From Holacanthus passer (Eukaryota > Chordata > Actinopteri > Pomacanthidae), in NCBI GenBank assembly GCA_025331565.1, contig JAFREQ010000011.1, forward strand, positions 11,862,001-11,926,000: a DNA stretch of 64,000 nucleotides, written 5' to 3'. Shown here in pieces: positions 49,401 to 61,614 of the stretch (within the stretch, counting starts at the first letter, position 1; each line of letters opens with the position of its first letter). The translations under genes were made by a program, and so were the position numbers. The notes under the pieces are model-generated. The model saw only the letters and a program-made list of their open reading frames with translations, ran no database searches and was not told the DNA's origin.

Positions 49401-52400
49401 CATGTCCATTAAAGATGTTTTACTGCTCATTAATTCAAACAATACTTAATAAGTAAGTAATAAAATCTCTTAATCTGTGTCCATTTTAATACAAAAGACT
49501 TTTTGAGACTGAACGTTTTTCATGATTTCAATCATTTTATGTGACTGTCCGATGCTTAAATTCAATATCTGAAGTGTGATGACTTTGTGAGGTCAATATT
49601 CATATGACTCAGCACATGCAGGCATATGGGCATATGATTGTGTTCACATGCACGTGAGCTCATTTACATACTGCATGCCATTTTACTCTCCACTGATCAC
49701 ATGATGCTAGGGCAGGCCATTTCCTTCCTCTCTCACATGACGGCTGAATGGCACAAGGAAGACCTGTTTACTATATTTCCGTGTGTACAAGAAATCTGCT
49801 AGGCCTCTATGTAAGTTCCATTTTAGTGAATTTTCACAGCAACACCCAGAGCAAAGGCCATCGAGGAATTTACCAGATGACGGTCAAACAAATATAGGCA
49901 CACAGAGACACACGCAAACATCAGCATGAAAGACACACAAAAGGCAGACACAACACCACACCAGGTACTGAATTCTGGACAGATCCTCATTTTTGTGCAA
50001 TACCATCACACACAAATGGCTGCAAATGAAGTCAAGCTTACAATGTACAGTACACAAGACTCAGAGGAAACTATGATGACAATGTTGCTGTACTTGTCTG
50101 GCTAATTAATGAGAGTTTGCTTTTCAGCTTTAATGCTTCCAAACTCAATATTGTGTACTGACCCAGTTTGACAGGCAGAGAGCAATATGGAAAAAGGCTT
50201 TAGGCTACTACAAGACAGTGCCAGTCGGCCTCTTAAATCTAAGAGCATGATGGACATTAAGTAGCTCAGACACACTGAGAAATAAGTAATTCCTCTCTTC
50301 AAAGTTGCAGGATTGATTAAGTTGGCCAAAAGGTGAGGAATGAGATGAACTCATGAACCTCACTGTAGTAGTAGGTTGCATTCCTAGTTGTATATAATAG
50401 AGAGCAAAGATTTTATATGAATTTTAACAGCAGAAGAAACTTTACCTCAGTATACTAGAAATATTATAGATTCAATCCACGATCAACACCTACTCACCAC
50501 CCACAGTTTATGACAAAAAGTTGACCTACATACACAGCACTGTCGTTGCTCTAGCTGTGTGGACTGTTGCATGAGAGACCTAAAATGAGGTGTTTCCACA
50601 TCCTGTCTGGTGTGTACAAAGTGGGAAGGACTTTACAGCTCAGCTGAGGTCACCACAGCAAATCAACAATCTATTTTGAGTTTTCTGCTTCAAGAAAGAT
50701 TTAATTTAAGAAACTGACACCAACAATTTCAGTAAGCATCTAAGGGGCTTTAATAAATAAAGTCACCATATGGCTAAAGGTTTTACAAAGTTAAAAAATA
50801 AGACTTCTGAAACATATACGCCTTCTACTGATATTGTTAAAATTTGAGATTAATGCAAAATCTCAAATTTTAACAATATCAGTAGATGTAGTAGCTATGC
50901 TGATTTAAATTTGATAAATCTTAATTCTTAAAGATTAAGATTTTTTATTTAGCAACACAAAACATTATGAATTAATGAGAGTTTTGAAAGCCGAGAAGAA
51001 CATTGCTCATGAGCATTAAGTTGGTGTGAAGTCACACCACACCAACTTAATGGTGCTGCCATGTTTTAAATGCCTCTAGAAAGGATGGTGTCTCAAATTC
51101 ATTCACTTATTAATAGCTAATAAAGGATATTATGTCATGTTAACATGGAGGTGTTTAAGGTGGTTTAGGTGAAAGTAGCATTAATTTGTACAGATGAATG
51201 CTACTGTCACTAAATTTCAACCACTTGACGTGTTAGAAGATTGATGGTACCTGCAAACTATCCTACAGTATTTGTGGGGATTTCATGCATTATGTTTCTG
51301 TGAACTTGTAGTAGCTTGAGGCAAATCTTTTTCTTTGACTTTCTGTTCTGATTGAAATGGCATCTCTAGTAGAGGGTAAAGGATGAGTATGCATTCTGCC
51401 ACTGATGACATTACTTACAACCATAAAATCTGAACAGGCTGAGAGGTTTGCTAAACAGACAGCTACAGTCTGGTGTCAATTTCAATTTAGACAATGTGCA
51501 TGTCTACTTTTTGTCTTTAAATCACATTCCTCAAAAGCAGTCTGAGGTTTGGTGTCCGCTTCAACCCTGGCTTGAGCTTTTCTGCTTTTACCTCTGTTCT
51601 TTCTACATCTTGTTCCCAGGAGACTAATCAAAAGCATAGGGGAGTAGCCGTGGACTATTTTCACTCCCTTTCTCCCAGAGGAACAGCAGAGCTGGCATCA
51701 TTATTAAGGCTGTTGTCAAGCAAACCTAATCTCTAGCCCTGCACAAAAATTCCCATGTGAATAAAACAGGACAATCACTCCAACAACATGCTCATAGCTT
51801 CTCAGCATTCAGACTGATTCTGCGTATCTCTCTTCCAGAGTCCATCGGGAAAGTTCTCAAAACAGTAACTCCTCTCTGCAGCCCATCACACACAAACATA
51901 CAAAAACACTGACTGTATACCCCCATACACACACATGTACACTGACAGTCACACACTCTGATCCTCTGTGATTACCCACAGGCCTGTCCGGTCACCATAC
52001 CTCTTGCCACCTCTGTCAGTGAAGCTCTCACCATATCTGAATATAGCAAAGAGGAGCACTGTGTCACTTGACACTGTCAACATGTAGCGCACTGTGCTCG
52101 GACATCAAGAAGTTAATGTCCCATTCCTTAGATCAGAGGTGTGTGAGGGATCAAAGTTGGAGGCAATAAAAAGAGTGTTGCCTCACTGACTTTGCAGTCA
52201 GTAAGGAGGCTTCTGATAACATGCACCATGTTTCTATGAACTTCAATACAGACTCACATGCACGTGCATGCACACACCTTGTTGCTTTGGGATACTCTGT
52301 TGAGACTCACTTTCTTTCATTTAGTGTCTTGTTTGTTTGGTAGAACTGTGATGACAGAATGCTAAAATTGCCAGAAAGTCGGTCTTTAGGTTAAATAAAA

Positions 52401-55400
52401 GTTTAAGCTCTTTAACCGCACTGTGTGAGTTTGAGCAAGTTAGCTGCATATTCACTCTTCACTACACAACTAATGTTACACTACAATATCAATTAATTGA
52501 TAAAGTCTTTGCAGAGTCACTAAATAGTGAAAAATTGTCTATCACTGATTAATCGATTATCAAAACATCTACTAATCAATTAATCAACTAATCATTTCAG
52601 TTCTTTGATTTAGCCTTTATAAGGAGAGCTCAATTTTCTCACTAAGGACAGCACCTTAAGTGGTCCGATAACACAGGAATGCACAAATACAAACACCACC
52701 AAAGGAAGAATTTGCTTCTTATCAAACAATGTTTAGCAATTTGGATAACTGCAGGGGAGCTTATTAAAACTGACCAACCATCTGACTGGATCAAGGTGAG
52801 CAACTGTGGAGCCCTCATCTCAACCCCTGCCAAGAATGTGTGGTTTATCCTCAGAGCTCTCTCATGATCACTAAACTGTGATGCTTGTGAGTGTGTGGAG
52901 AAGCTGTTTGGACGTTTCACTTGTGTTGCATATTTTGACACAGCATTAGTGTGGAGGTGCATGTTTTTTCCTAAACAAAGTGAGAATATGAACTGAGAGA
53001 TCATTTGGGGAACAGGGGATTGGTGGGCAAGCGATTCACTCACTGAGGTCACAGGACAATAAAAAGGGACTAAACATCAGCTGACGCTGGTTCATCTGTG
53101 ACCAAATGAGGTGGATTAAATGAAATGGATCTTCATTAGGAGCCATGCTGAGAGCAGAGGCAGAACAAAGCTTAACTGTACCTCAGCTATGAAATACAAC
53201 CCATCACAACACGTGTATAAACACTGTCTGTCAGCCTGCAAATCACCCCAGTGAGACATGCTGTGTCCGCTGGCATGATGTTGAGCCTGGCTCCGCTGTG
53301 CATGTGAGGGTGTGTGTTGTATGTTCTGGTGACGATTAAAGGGGCAGATATTGTGGCTCTGCTGGTTATCTACTTGCCCCCAGCAACAACCGGCCCACCT
53401 GTTGGTGTTACAGCCTTCAAGGCCGTAGTTACTGGTTCTCCAAAATCCCTTTTCCAGAACTGGCACACTTCTTCTGATACACAGGAAGCAACTGAGCTAT
53501 TCATAGCAGAAGAAAGCCCTGGAATTTTCCACACAAACACAGAGCAAACTGGTCCTCAGTCATGTCTAACTGCAGAGCGGCCAAAGATCCCAGACACTGA
53601 CAACCAGACACTTGTTTAAAACGTGACTTTACAAAACACTTTTGTGTCAGAGACCCCCTCTAGTGGTAAGATAGAAAAATGCAGTACTGTAGTTATTAAA
53701 TGTGCTATTAAAATGTACTGTAGAAAAGCAGTACATCAGAAAATGATTTAAATATTCGCATACTTTTTTCACATTTTACCTAAAAAAAATCTCCCCAAAT
53801 ACACACACAGACCTAACTGAGATCAAACATAGTTTATAGGCAGTTTTGTGATACAAAAGTCATTATTGCCGTACCTTGTAGTTTCTCTTAGTCCCAAATG
53901 TGTCTTCAATGGGTCCCCAAATGCTCTAAATTCTCACTAAAGGATACTCTTAGATCTCACTGAGATCTGCTTTGTCTCTCAATAGTGAAGAAAATAAACC
54001 CACTGACACCTTTTCAACAGGAGTAGGTATCACCTACAATATGCTTTCACACCCACAACCACAACTGTGAGGTTATGGGGCCCTGGGCAGGGAGTCCCAG
54101 TGTTTACTTGTCACGTGTTCCTGTCTGCTACGGGGCCAGGGGGCGGGGGTAGAGTGGGGTGGGTGGGCACGGGGGGTGCCGATTGTGCAGGTTAAAGTCC
54201 ACAGGGTAACAACATGCAGATGTGCAAAAGATTCAGTAAGGAGTGTAACAAAGATCCCAAGGGGTAACAGGACAGGGCCCACATGACTCGGCAAGTCATG
54301 AGATGCAGAATACACATGAATTCAAGAGAGTCCACAGAGACATGCCATGACACGAACAGTATATCTGATTAATAATGAATAGAGCAGGGGGAGGCTGGAG
54401 TGGTGGAGAGAGCACACCAACCAATCAACTGCAGCATAGAGCAGGATGTATAGTGAGTAGAAAGTGTTCAGATTAATGTGGAGCTGACAGTCTGAGTTAG
54501 TCTATTTGCAATTGCATCCAAATGCAAACGCCAGAGACCCTCTCTACTCTCTATACATTATAAAGAGTATACAGAGCACAGAAATCTACAGTGGGAAATC
54601 CAGGTAATGAGGCAGGGGTCACAGTAGACTGCAAATGTTACTGTGTTGACAACCGACTTAAAAGACACAAAGAAATTCTGTTGCAGCAAACTCATCTGAC
54701 AAGCCGGACTACCAGTCAGCCTGCAGATAAAAGGTACACAAGCTAGTGTCAACTTAGAGGGCAGTCAGTTAAGATCAAGGTATCAGATCGGATCACAACA
54801 GAAAGTGCAGCAATGCTGGAGAGAGGAATTCCCTCCACCTCACTGGCAGATACTTTAATAGCCTCTACATATCACGTCATATAGCTCCGGCTGCAAAGCT
54901 AGGACATTACATATTCTGCTTCATGTGATGCAATGAAGGTCCGGTGGGAGAGAGCAGCCTGGAGGCAGAGACAGATTCCTGCAGATGAGAAAACTGACTG
55001 AGTAATCAATGTTTCCACCAGCAAATCAACACCAACACTTACATAAGAGAGCTGTGCACAAGTGCAGAAGATAAGAATTTATCTAAAAAAAAACCTTCCA
55101 ATAGACTTGAAAGGAAAGATGCCATGGAGCTGAGCTATTTCTGGTGTTGCTACAAGAAGTAACACAGGAAATACTGAAGATTTCAGTTCATGACATAGAT
55201 AAAAACACCAGCTGCTCAAGCTGCAGCTACAGTAGATTTCTGCAGCAGTAATTTGGCATCGTGAATGCTAACAGACTGGTGTGGTCAGATGGAAGTACCA
55301 TAATGGGTGGCCTACATGTGGCTCTTATGACGGACTGGGGGTGCAGAGGGCTCAGCCAGGCGGCTAATTGAGAGGACTTAAATGACTGCATGGATGGAGA

Positions 55401-58024
55401 GACCTCTAAGTTATTTATTACTGCAGCAAAGACAGGCTTCCTCAGCAAATACAGTACAGTGTGTGTCAACATGAGTTACTGCTTGAGATCTGCTGCTGCA
55501 TCCCTCCAAACACTCAAACACTCAGCATTTGTGCTGGGCTATGGCACACTGAGGACATAGTTTCAAATTAAATCAATATCAACATTTAATTGTTTCACAG
55601 ATAAATTGCTGGTCTAACATTCTAGTTCCTCCCCACAGAGACCAGTGAGCATCAACTTCAAAGGTAATCATAGCACCACAATAATTTGGCCTAAATCCCA
55701 ACACACTAAAAGTTAATGAAGCCCCTACGCCTTGTCAATTGACACTAATTAATACAACAACATATGCCAATAACATACAGGCCTATCAATGTCAATGTCT
55801 ACAAATCATATCTTACTAATAGAGTAACATTTGTGATTGAGCTGCTTTGTCATATCAATACTGTAACTTATAATAGTTATAAATTAAGTACAACACCAAA
55901 TCCCAAAAAGTTGTGAGTAGTGTAAAACATAATTAAAACATAATGTGATCATTTGCTAATCCTTTTTGACATTTACTCAACTGAAAATAGCACAAAGACA
56001 ATATATTTAATGTTTGACCTCATTAGCTTCATTGATTTTTGTAAATATGTATTTATTAATGAATTTGATGGCAACAACACATTTCAATCAAGTTGGACAG
56101 GAGCAAGAAAAGACTGGGAAAGTTGTGGAATGATCCAAAAACACCAGGTAAACAGGTTCATTGGTAATAGGTGATCGTATAATGATTGGGTATGAAAGAG
56201 GCATCCTGGAAAGGCTTATGTCACATACATTTATGTCATTTATACATATATATAAAGGAGATTACTACATGGGCTCAGGAACACTTCATAGACTGTTGTC
56301 GATAAACACAGTTCATTTGTAAATGATTGCATTCTGTTTATATTTATGTTTTACACTGCGTCCTAACTTTTGCAATGTAGCTAAAACAATCATTCCAAAA
56401 AGGAACTGGGAAACTGCATTTCCTAAATTTTGTGACACAAACTTTGTTGCAATCGATCCAATTTTGATTCAAAAGTCGAGATCTCGCTGTCACTAAAGCA
56501 AACTAAAAATATACTCAACAAGACTCAATCAAAGTTCATTATAGTTGTCACATCTGGGAGGCTAATGGAGGAACTAAAATGTAAAGGGAGGATGAAATGC
56601 AGCATCTTTAGCTGCAGAAGCAAAAAATATATGATACAATTGTGTTTGTCTTTCTCCACATGGCCACTCCATATTCCCCTAAACAAAAATAGAGATTTTG
56701 GGCAAACATCTGGGGAGGGTCTTGTATGATAAGCTGATGAGATAAGGAAGTGCCATAGTTAGTGAACCCATGAGCTTTTGTTGCTACAATGAGAGAAGGA
56801 AAGGGGTCCATTAAGATGTGCATATGTACCATATAACCATTATGTATGTGGAACAACCTAAAAAGGTCGTTCCTATATGATAAAATTGTGTTGTTTGATC
56901 AGCATGCACAATATAAACAACAGTAAAAACAGAGCCAGATCAATATCTTACTGTGTTTACATTTGGCAGTATTATAATGTATTTGTTATATTAATGTATT
57001 CATTAACTTATTAACTGTGGTCATACTAAATAACACATTTCTTACTTTGAGTATCTGTGACTGAGCAGTCAAGATTACCGTTTGGTGTAGAGCTGCAGCT
57101 TTTCTGCATTTTGCAAAATTACAAAGTGAACGCCCCTTGTGTTACGGTCGTTTGGCTGCAACATGCAACGTGCTTTTTCAAATTTTTTTTTAAATATTTC
57201 ATACACTAAACAATTAACTGATTAATAAAAACAGATTGAGAACTCTAGATTGCAACTCTAGTTTAGTTCAAATATTCTTTGTAGTGAATGTCATTTCAGC
57301 TCCACAAAAAGCAGGATGCAGGCTGAATGCTAAATATATAACATCAGTCAAAGCTTCAAACAAATTCAACCAATGTCTCAACAACAGATACAGAACAAAA
57401 CAGAGCAACAAACTACAGTTGCAGCAGTGCCCATCTCTGCTGAGCACCACAGATTCTTAAATGCCACTGCACACGCATCTGTGTATTTTTACTGCCTCCA
57501 CCTTCATGTAACAGCTCAGAGTTCACTCCTTCTTTCTATGGGACCCCCTCTCGCCCACACTCACCAGGGCTGGTAGTGCTCTGCAGGCTCCCCCTCTTGC
57601 GAAACGAGGATTTAGGTTTAGGCTTCCCTTGTCCATCGTTGTTGGATGAGGAGGAGGAAGAGGAGGAGGAAGAGGATGACATCTTGCCGCCTGTGCTCCT
57701 GTTACTACTGGAGCAGAGCGAGTCAGAGCTGTGCAGTGGCCAGCAGAGGGAGAGAGGAGCACTAGCTCTAATGCTGGAGCTCTGTCTCATGGTGGGGCAG
57801 CGGGGCGGCAGGACCCATACTGGCTTGAGAGAAGCTCCTCTGCAGAGTTGGCTCCTCCTCCCAGCCCACGGCAGGTCAGCAGGCATGCAGCACAACGAGG
57901 AGCTGAAAGACAACTCGAGGCGTCCCTTACTCCTGCTGGGGGCCATCCTCCTTGGTTGCCCTAGCAACCAGGGAATGAACTTCCTGTAGCCAATGCAGGG
58001 AAAAAGAGCCACCGAGGAGGGCAT
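34423..58024 (-). CDS. ampd2: AMP deaminase 2
   Basis: Eighteen coding exons on the minus strand: 58024-57565, 42183-42053, 41809-41679, 41080-41012, 40359-40248, 40126-39940, 38599-38458, 38369-38280, 38175-38046, 37924-37730, 37637-37506, 37410-37247, 37003-36877, 36779-36616, 36472-36352, 35645-35472, 35383-35273 and 34638-34423. All phases join. The first ATG gives 951 aa; Met115 (MSSSS...) gives 837 aa, closer to human isoforms (about 800-880). The enzyme hydrolyses AMP to IMP and ammonia in the purine nucleotide cycle, in the cytosol. Visible active-site motifs are VDTHIHASSC (metal-binding His 488/490), LRPHCGEAG (about 754-762) and the family signature SLSTDDPLQ (830-838). AMPD2 rather than AMPD1/3 is suggested by the N-terminal GKPKPKSSFRKRGSLQ and the C-terminal TIDEE tail. 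It lies tail to tail with eps8l3. One intron uses a GC donor. Which duplicate (a or b) is unknown. Confidence 0.95.
34820..35226. mobile_element. MITE with 'CTCAGTGGCCACTTCATTAGG' type inverted ends
   Basis: A 407-bp element in the last ampd2 intron. Both ends start ctcagtggccacttcatta when read inward, with about 30 bases of near-perfect terminal inverted repeat. No coding potential and no clear target duplication seen. The end sequence is a common dispersed repeat in fish, by my recollection. Confidence 0.8.
38044..38045 (-). other. ampd2: Non-canonical GC splice donor in ampd2
   Basis: The exon ending ...AAC ATA CGA AAG at 38046 is followed by GCAAGA, not GT. The next exon begins after a good acceptor (aactccag) at 37925 with VDTHIH in phase. 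The protein joins as YNIRK-VDTHIHA, as in mammalian AMPD2. AAG|GCAAG is the usual context of GC-AG introns. Confidence 0.85.
39270..39318 (+). repeat. Retroelement 3'-tail repeat (AAGATAAGATAA...)
   Basis: Direct (AGATA)n run followed by aaacctttattcgtcccaca and ggggaaattt. The same tail occurs in reverse at 44692, 58852 and 63810. It is probably the 3' end of a non-LTR retrotransposon family with short tandem tails. Confidence 0.6.
44692..44737 (-). repeat. Retroelement 3'-tail repeat, second copy
   Basis: gttgtgggacgaataaagg followed by aatatcttatctta; reverse of the tail at 39270. Confidence 0.55.
46380..46640 (-). mobile_element. LINE ORF2 C-terminal remnant
   Basis: The minus strand reads YRYQTSSLNIFKRKLKTHLF, which resembles the 'FKxxLKTHLF' end of L2/Rex-type LINE polyproteins. 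The sequence on its 5' side (46470-46640) is consistent with more decayed element. There is no full domain, so this is a partial call. Confidence 0.5.
49079..49100. repeat. (CT)n microsatellite
   Basis: Twenty-two bases of pure CT. Confidence 0.95.
50825..50885. repeat. Perfect inverted repeat (hairpin), 25-bp arms
   Basis: Arms 50825-50849 and 50861-50885 are exact reverse complements (25 of 25), separated by an 11-base loop. It lies deep in the large ampd2 intron. No terminal motif or coding content suggests a known element. Confidence 0.95.
51014..51052. repeat. Perfect inverted repeat (hairpin), 15-bp arms
   Basis: cattaagttggtgtg at 51014-51028 is the exact reverse complement of 51038-51052, with a 9-base loop. 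Only about 130 bases from the larger hairpin. Confidence 0.93.
55902..56373. mobile_element. Non-autonomous DNA transposon with 'CAAAAAGTTG...GTGTAAAA' ends
   Basis: About 470 bp with imperfect terminal inverted repeats (left ccaaaaagttgtgagtagtg; right, reversed, gcaaaagttaggacgcagtg). The interior has tttgatggcaacaacacatt, agttggacaggagcaa and gattgggtatgaaagaggca, phrases of a very common teleost repeat. Two fragments of the family are at 10066 and 30011. No transposase. Confidence 0.7.
57647..57681 (-). repeat. ampd2: Poly-serine coding tract in ampd2
   Basis: An imperfect TCC/TCT trinucleotide run encodes about 12 consecutive serines right after Met115. Such purine/pyrimidine-rich tracts vary in length between alleles. 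Confidence 0.9.
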
Positions 58025-58094
58025 TGCAATTCAAAGTGTGCAGCTAGCACGACAGCCAGTGAGCCTGGACACCGACTACAACCCGCCAGCTGAG
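58025..58094 (-). promoter_or_regulatory. ampd2: ampd2 5' UTR part and candidate acceptor
   Basis: Upstream of the first ATG the minus strand has caccttggcgctcag at about 58094, a possible acceptor that would join the exon to an upstream non-coding exon. Confidence 0.35.
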
Positions 58095-58851
58095 CGCCAA
58101 GGTGAGTGAAGGACAAAAGTTTTTTCCACTCTTCTAAAAATAGCACTTAGATACGCTAGATATCATGAGGAAGTGTATTCAACTGGGTGGCAGGACCCAG
58201 ATGAATGTCAGGTGGTAAAAAAGTCAAAGAATAAAGAATGATCACAGTGGATAAGCACAGAAACCAGCTTAGTGTGTAAGCTGGCTAATGAACTCTCAAT
58301 CTTCTTTGCTGGAAAATTCTGAGGCGAGACAGCCTAAACACACACAGCACAGGCCCGCCTGACATGAAGTATTATAAATAGTGACAACCAATGTCCAGCA
58401 ATGGTCAGTAATGCAACCCATGACAAGTATGTGCATAACTTTCTCTTCTTTCTCTTCTATGGTTCCTGAAGATTAGGAACAACAATTATAACTTAATTTA
58501 TAAAAGTGTAATAACCAGACAAGCTTCCAAAACCTCAGCAGAACCTGAGCAAGCAAGTTTTTTTTGTTTGTTTGGGGGGTTTTTTAACCAATATTTTCCT
58601 TTTTTTAAACTTTGCTTTATTGACACTTCATGTTGTAGGCACACACATCACTGAGCTGTAAAAAATCTTTCTTTGAGTTAAAGTTGTTGTTCATCACACT
58701 CATACATATAATACAGACAATTAAAAAAAATACATTTTACTCCATGTGATCACGATAAGCCTGTCTTGATGACCCAGGGCCTGCACTGACCAAAATGGCT
58801 CTGTAAAATCATGTCAGATTAAGGATTTTTCAAGCCATATATCACGATCCC

Positions 58852-58895
58852 AAATTTCCCTTATGGGGGATCAATAAAGAATTATCTTATCTTAT
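58852..58895 (-). repeat. Retroelement 3'-tail repeat, third copy
   Basis: tatgggggatcaataaagaa then ttatcttatctta, the reverse of the tail at 39270. Confidence 0.55.
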
Positions 58896-60036
58896 AATGC
58901 ACATTTTCAAAAACTCAGCATCACATCTCCTGTATATTACTGAAGCTGACTATTGACTGACCGGCTAATATTGGACTGTGGGATTCCATGACTTACACAG
59001 TCAGAGCATGAGAGCTACAAAAAAGAGTAAAGATCCCCATCTAGTGGTATGAAAGTTTCATACAGTTAGACAAAACATGTTTGTCCCTTAGGAGCAAATG
59101 ATTGCTGTTAAAGCAGCCCCAGTTTATCAAATCTAAAACTGTACAGACACTAGACAGCAAACATTTCACTCACTCATTAACAAAACCACAGTATTATGGC
59201 GCATCATTTGAATGCAGCATACCGATAATTTTGTGAAGTGTGATCATTTTTACTCCCTGTCTACGACGGTATAGAGTACATCTTATCTGGGATATCACTT
59301 ATTATAAAGTCTGTTTTAAATATACAACCATTCATTTGTTGATTGATTAATTTCCTTAACCATCATCCACTAATAACACTTCATCTTACAACTGAATTGA
59401 CTTTGCAACTACAGGATTACGCTCACAATGTTTCTGGGTAAACTGGTCTCTGGCATTAATGTATTCACTGAACTTGATCAGCTCTAAGCTCTTAAGCAAA
59501 ATGCTTGATTTTCATTTAGAATAAATCTAAATATTTAAAAACTGGTGAAATGTGGACCAGATATTTAGTAACAATGCTGTTCCTGAGCCCAAACTCAAAA
59601 CACACTTAAACCTAACACACTTACATCAAAACAATGCATTTTTGTTTGAAACAGTATGTAATTAAGCTAAAACAAAGACTTAACTCCAGTCATACATCTG
59701 TTCAAAAACTATGTCCTGAAGATTTAGAACAGAGCTGTGCATACAGCAATCAAGTAACTAAAATTCAACCTTTCTGTTAAATGAGCTAGGCAACAACATG
59801 TTTAAAAAAAATTAAGCCTTATCTTTCCCAGGTTAAAATAAAAATCTTGTTTCAGGGTGTCTCCAGCCTTTTCTGAAATCTGACCCAGTTTCTCAGAGAG
59901 CTGACGCTCACCATCTGGTGCAGCAGCAGCAACAGCAAAGGCTAAAAAACAGAGGCCTACTTTGGTTTCAAACAAAAATCCTAACTACTCCCATGAATCC
60001 ACATTTGTTAAAACCAAAATACTCTCAAGGCCTTAC

Positions 60037-60090
60037 CTGGAAACAGGAGAAACAGCTCGCCTGATAGCTCTTGTTACTCCTCCTTTGGTT
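60037..60090 (-). other. ampd2: Candidate alternative non-coding exon of ampd2
   Basis: On the minus strand a consensus donor CCAG|GTAAGG falls at 60037/60036, following a stretch with no long frame. The 5' limit is unknown. Confidence 0.3.
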
Positions 60091-61158
60091 TTCTCTTTGC
60101 TCTCTGCTGCTTAGTCAAGCTTTCTGTCTGCACACCCTTTTGCTAAAAATGAGACCACTGTGTATATCACTGGCTGCTGAGGGATTTTTTTTCACTCCTT
60201 CAGAGCAAAGCTCACCGAATTCAACATTTTGTTTGCAGAGGCCATACACCAAAAAGAAAACACTGTGTTCTCTTTTTCCATGTATAGTTTTGTGTAGGTA
60301 ATTTGAAATGCATAATGCCATCAAACCCAACTGAACCAAGCATAATTTTCACTAAGTAGATTACATACACCTTGCATTCAAAGGCTGATGTTGCCAAACC
60401 TGTTCGTGAGGAAAGCATGAAACCAATTATTGTTTTAGCATTTTACAAAGCAGAGCCATGGCATTTTCCTATTAACAGCACTACTTCTGTTTGCATATAG
60501 CTTAACTGAAAATGAGCACTTTTTTGGAATGTTTGTTTTTTTGCTTTAGGAGATTTTCGATGACGTTTTGTTGTAAACAGTCATCACCACAAACATCACT
60601 GAATTGAAGCTTTTAGTAGGGTGTTGTAATGGGATAGTTTTGATTAGGATGCAACCTTGGCCATTTCATAGTGACCATGTAACCTTTAAACAAAGGAGCC
60701 TCCAAAAGCATTACTTTTACATTTTACCAAGGTAGTTAACACATGTTACAATGATCTTAAAATATATGTACTTTTATGACAAATAAAAAAAACATTCATG
60801 CCAAGTAATTACTAGTTTTTCTTTCTCCATGGCAAGGGTCTATAGGGAAAGAGGATGTCATATATTGAACAGATTGTAAAGCCCCTGAAACAGTTTCAGT
60901 GGAGGCTCAGTGAACAGAAGTGAACAAATATTACATTGGTTATTACATTCGTTATGAAAAGGAGACCACATAGACAAGCTAAATGTGTGTGATCTGGCTG
61001 GCTTTAAAGAATTTTACTGTCTTTACTACTTTCAGAAACTAATAAATGCCTCAGGACAGACTTTTTATAATGTGTTCGGTTTATTCTGTAGTCATGTCAA
61101 ACAGCAATATTAGGCTGTCTTGGCTCAAATGTTGAGTGTCTATGGGATCAAATAACAA

Positions 61159-61160
61159 TG

Positions 61161-61203
<43 letters not shown>
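61159..61203. repeat. (AAT)n microsatellite
   Basis: About 45 bases of ATA/AAT trinucleotide repeat. Confidence 0.97.
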
Positions 61204-61206
<3 letters not shown>

Positions 61207-61398
61207 TGATCTGACAGGCATTCAGGAATTGAGCAAAACTAATCAAGTAAAGTAATGAGGGGGTGACGGGGCACCTTTATCCAAGCTTCATCTGAGAGGA
61301 GGACACAGTCTCAGACCCTGAAAACACCTGGATTAATTTAAACACTGGTTCTGCACTGACTGGTTCTTGACAGATTGACGGACTGTTCGCTGACTTAC

Positions 61399-61520
61399 CG
61401 CCTGACATTGTTGTGAATCAGTCTGGAGCAGGAGACAGGAAACGTCCTGCAGAAAGACACAACACACGTCAACAAGCTACACTGACAACAGGTAGCAGGT
61501 GAGCTGTAAGCTAACTGTAT
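61399..61520 (-). other. ampd2: Candidate ampd2 first exon and promoter
   Basis: A strong donor CAGGCG|GTAAGT lies at 61399/61398 on the minus strand, preceded by sequence free of ATG-led long frames. It fits a non-coding first exon; the start site is not determined. Confidence 0.4.
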
Positions 61521-61614
61521 CAGCTACTCTGACACCTGGCCAGACAGGTTATCTATTCAAATTAGACATTATTAACAATCCTGTAAAGTCAGCTGAGATT
61601 AAAGCGTCACACAC

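Larger units (their letters stand above)
42184..57564 (-). other. Large first coding intron of ampd2 (15.4 kb)
   Basis: Apart from the repeats listed separately I find no convincing exon on either strand. Open frames here are short, lack matching splice sites and have no recognisable protein motif. Confidence 0.65.
58095..61396 (-). other. Probable 5' UTR intron(s) of ampd2
   Basis: No coding exon seen. Contains one candidate non-coding exon (donor at 60037) and a retroelement tail at 58852-58895. Confidence 0.4.

Noticed and set aside
53314..53619. 101-codon plus-strand frame in the ampd2 intron
   Set aside because: No recognisable motif, overlaps an equally long frame on the other strand; chance or repeat-derived.
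57576..57989. 137-codon acidic plus-strand frame opposite ampd2 first coding exon
   Set aside because: The Glu run is the complement of the poly-Ser tract; no splice or family evidence supports it.
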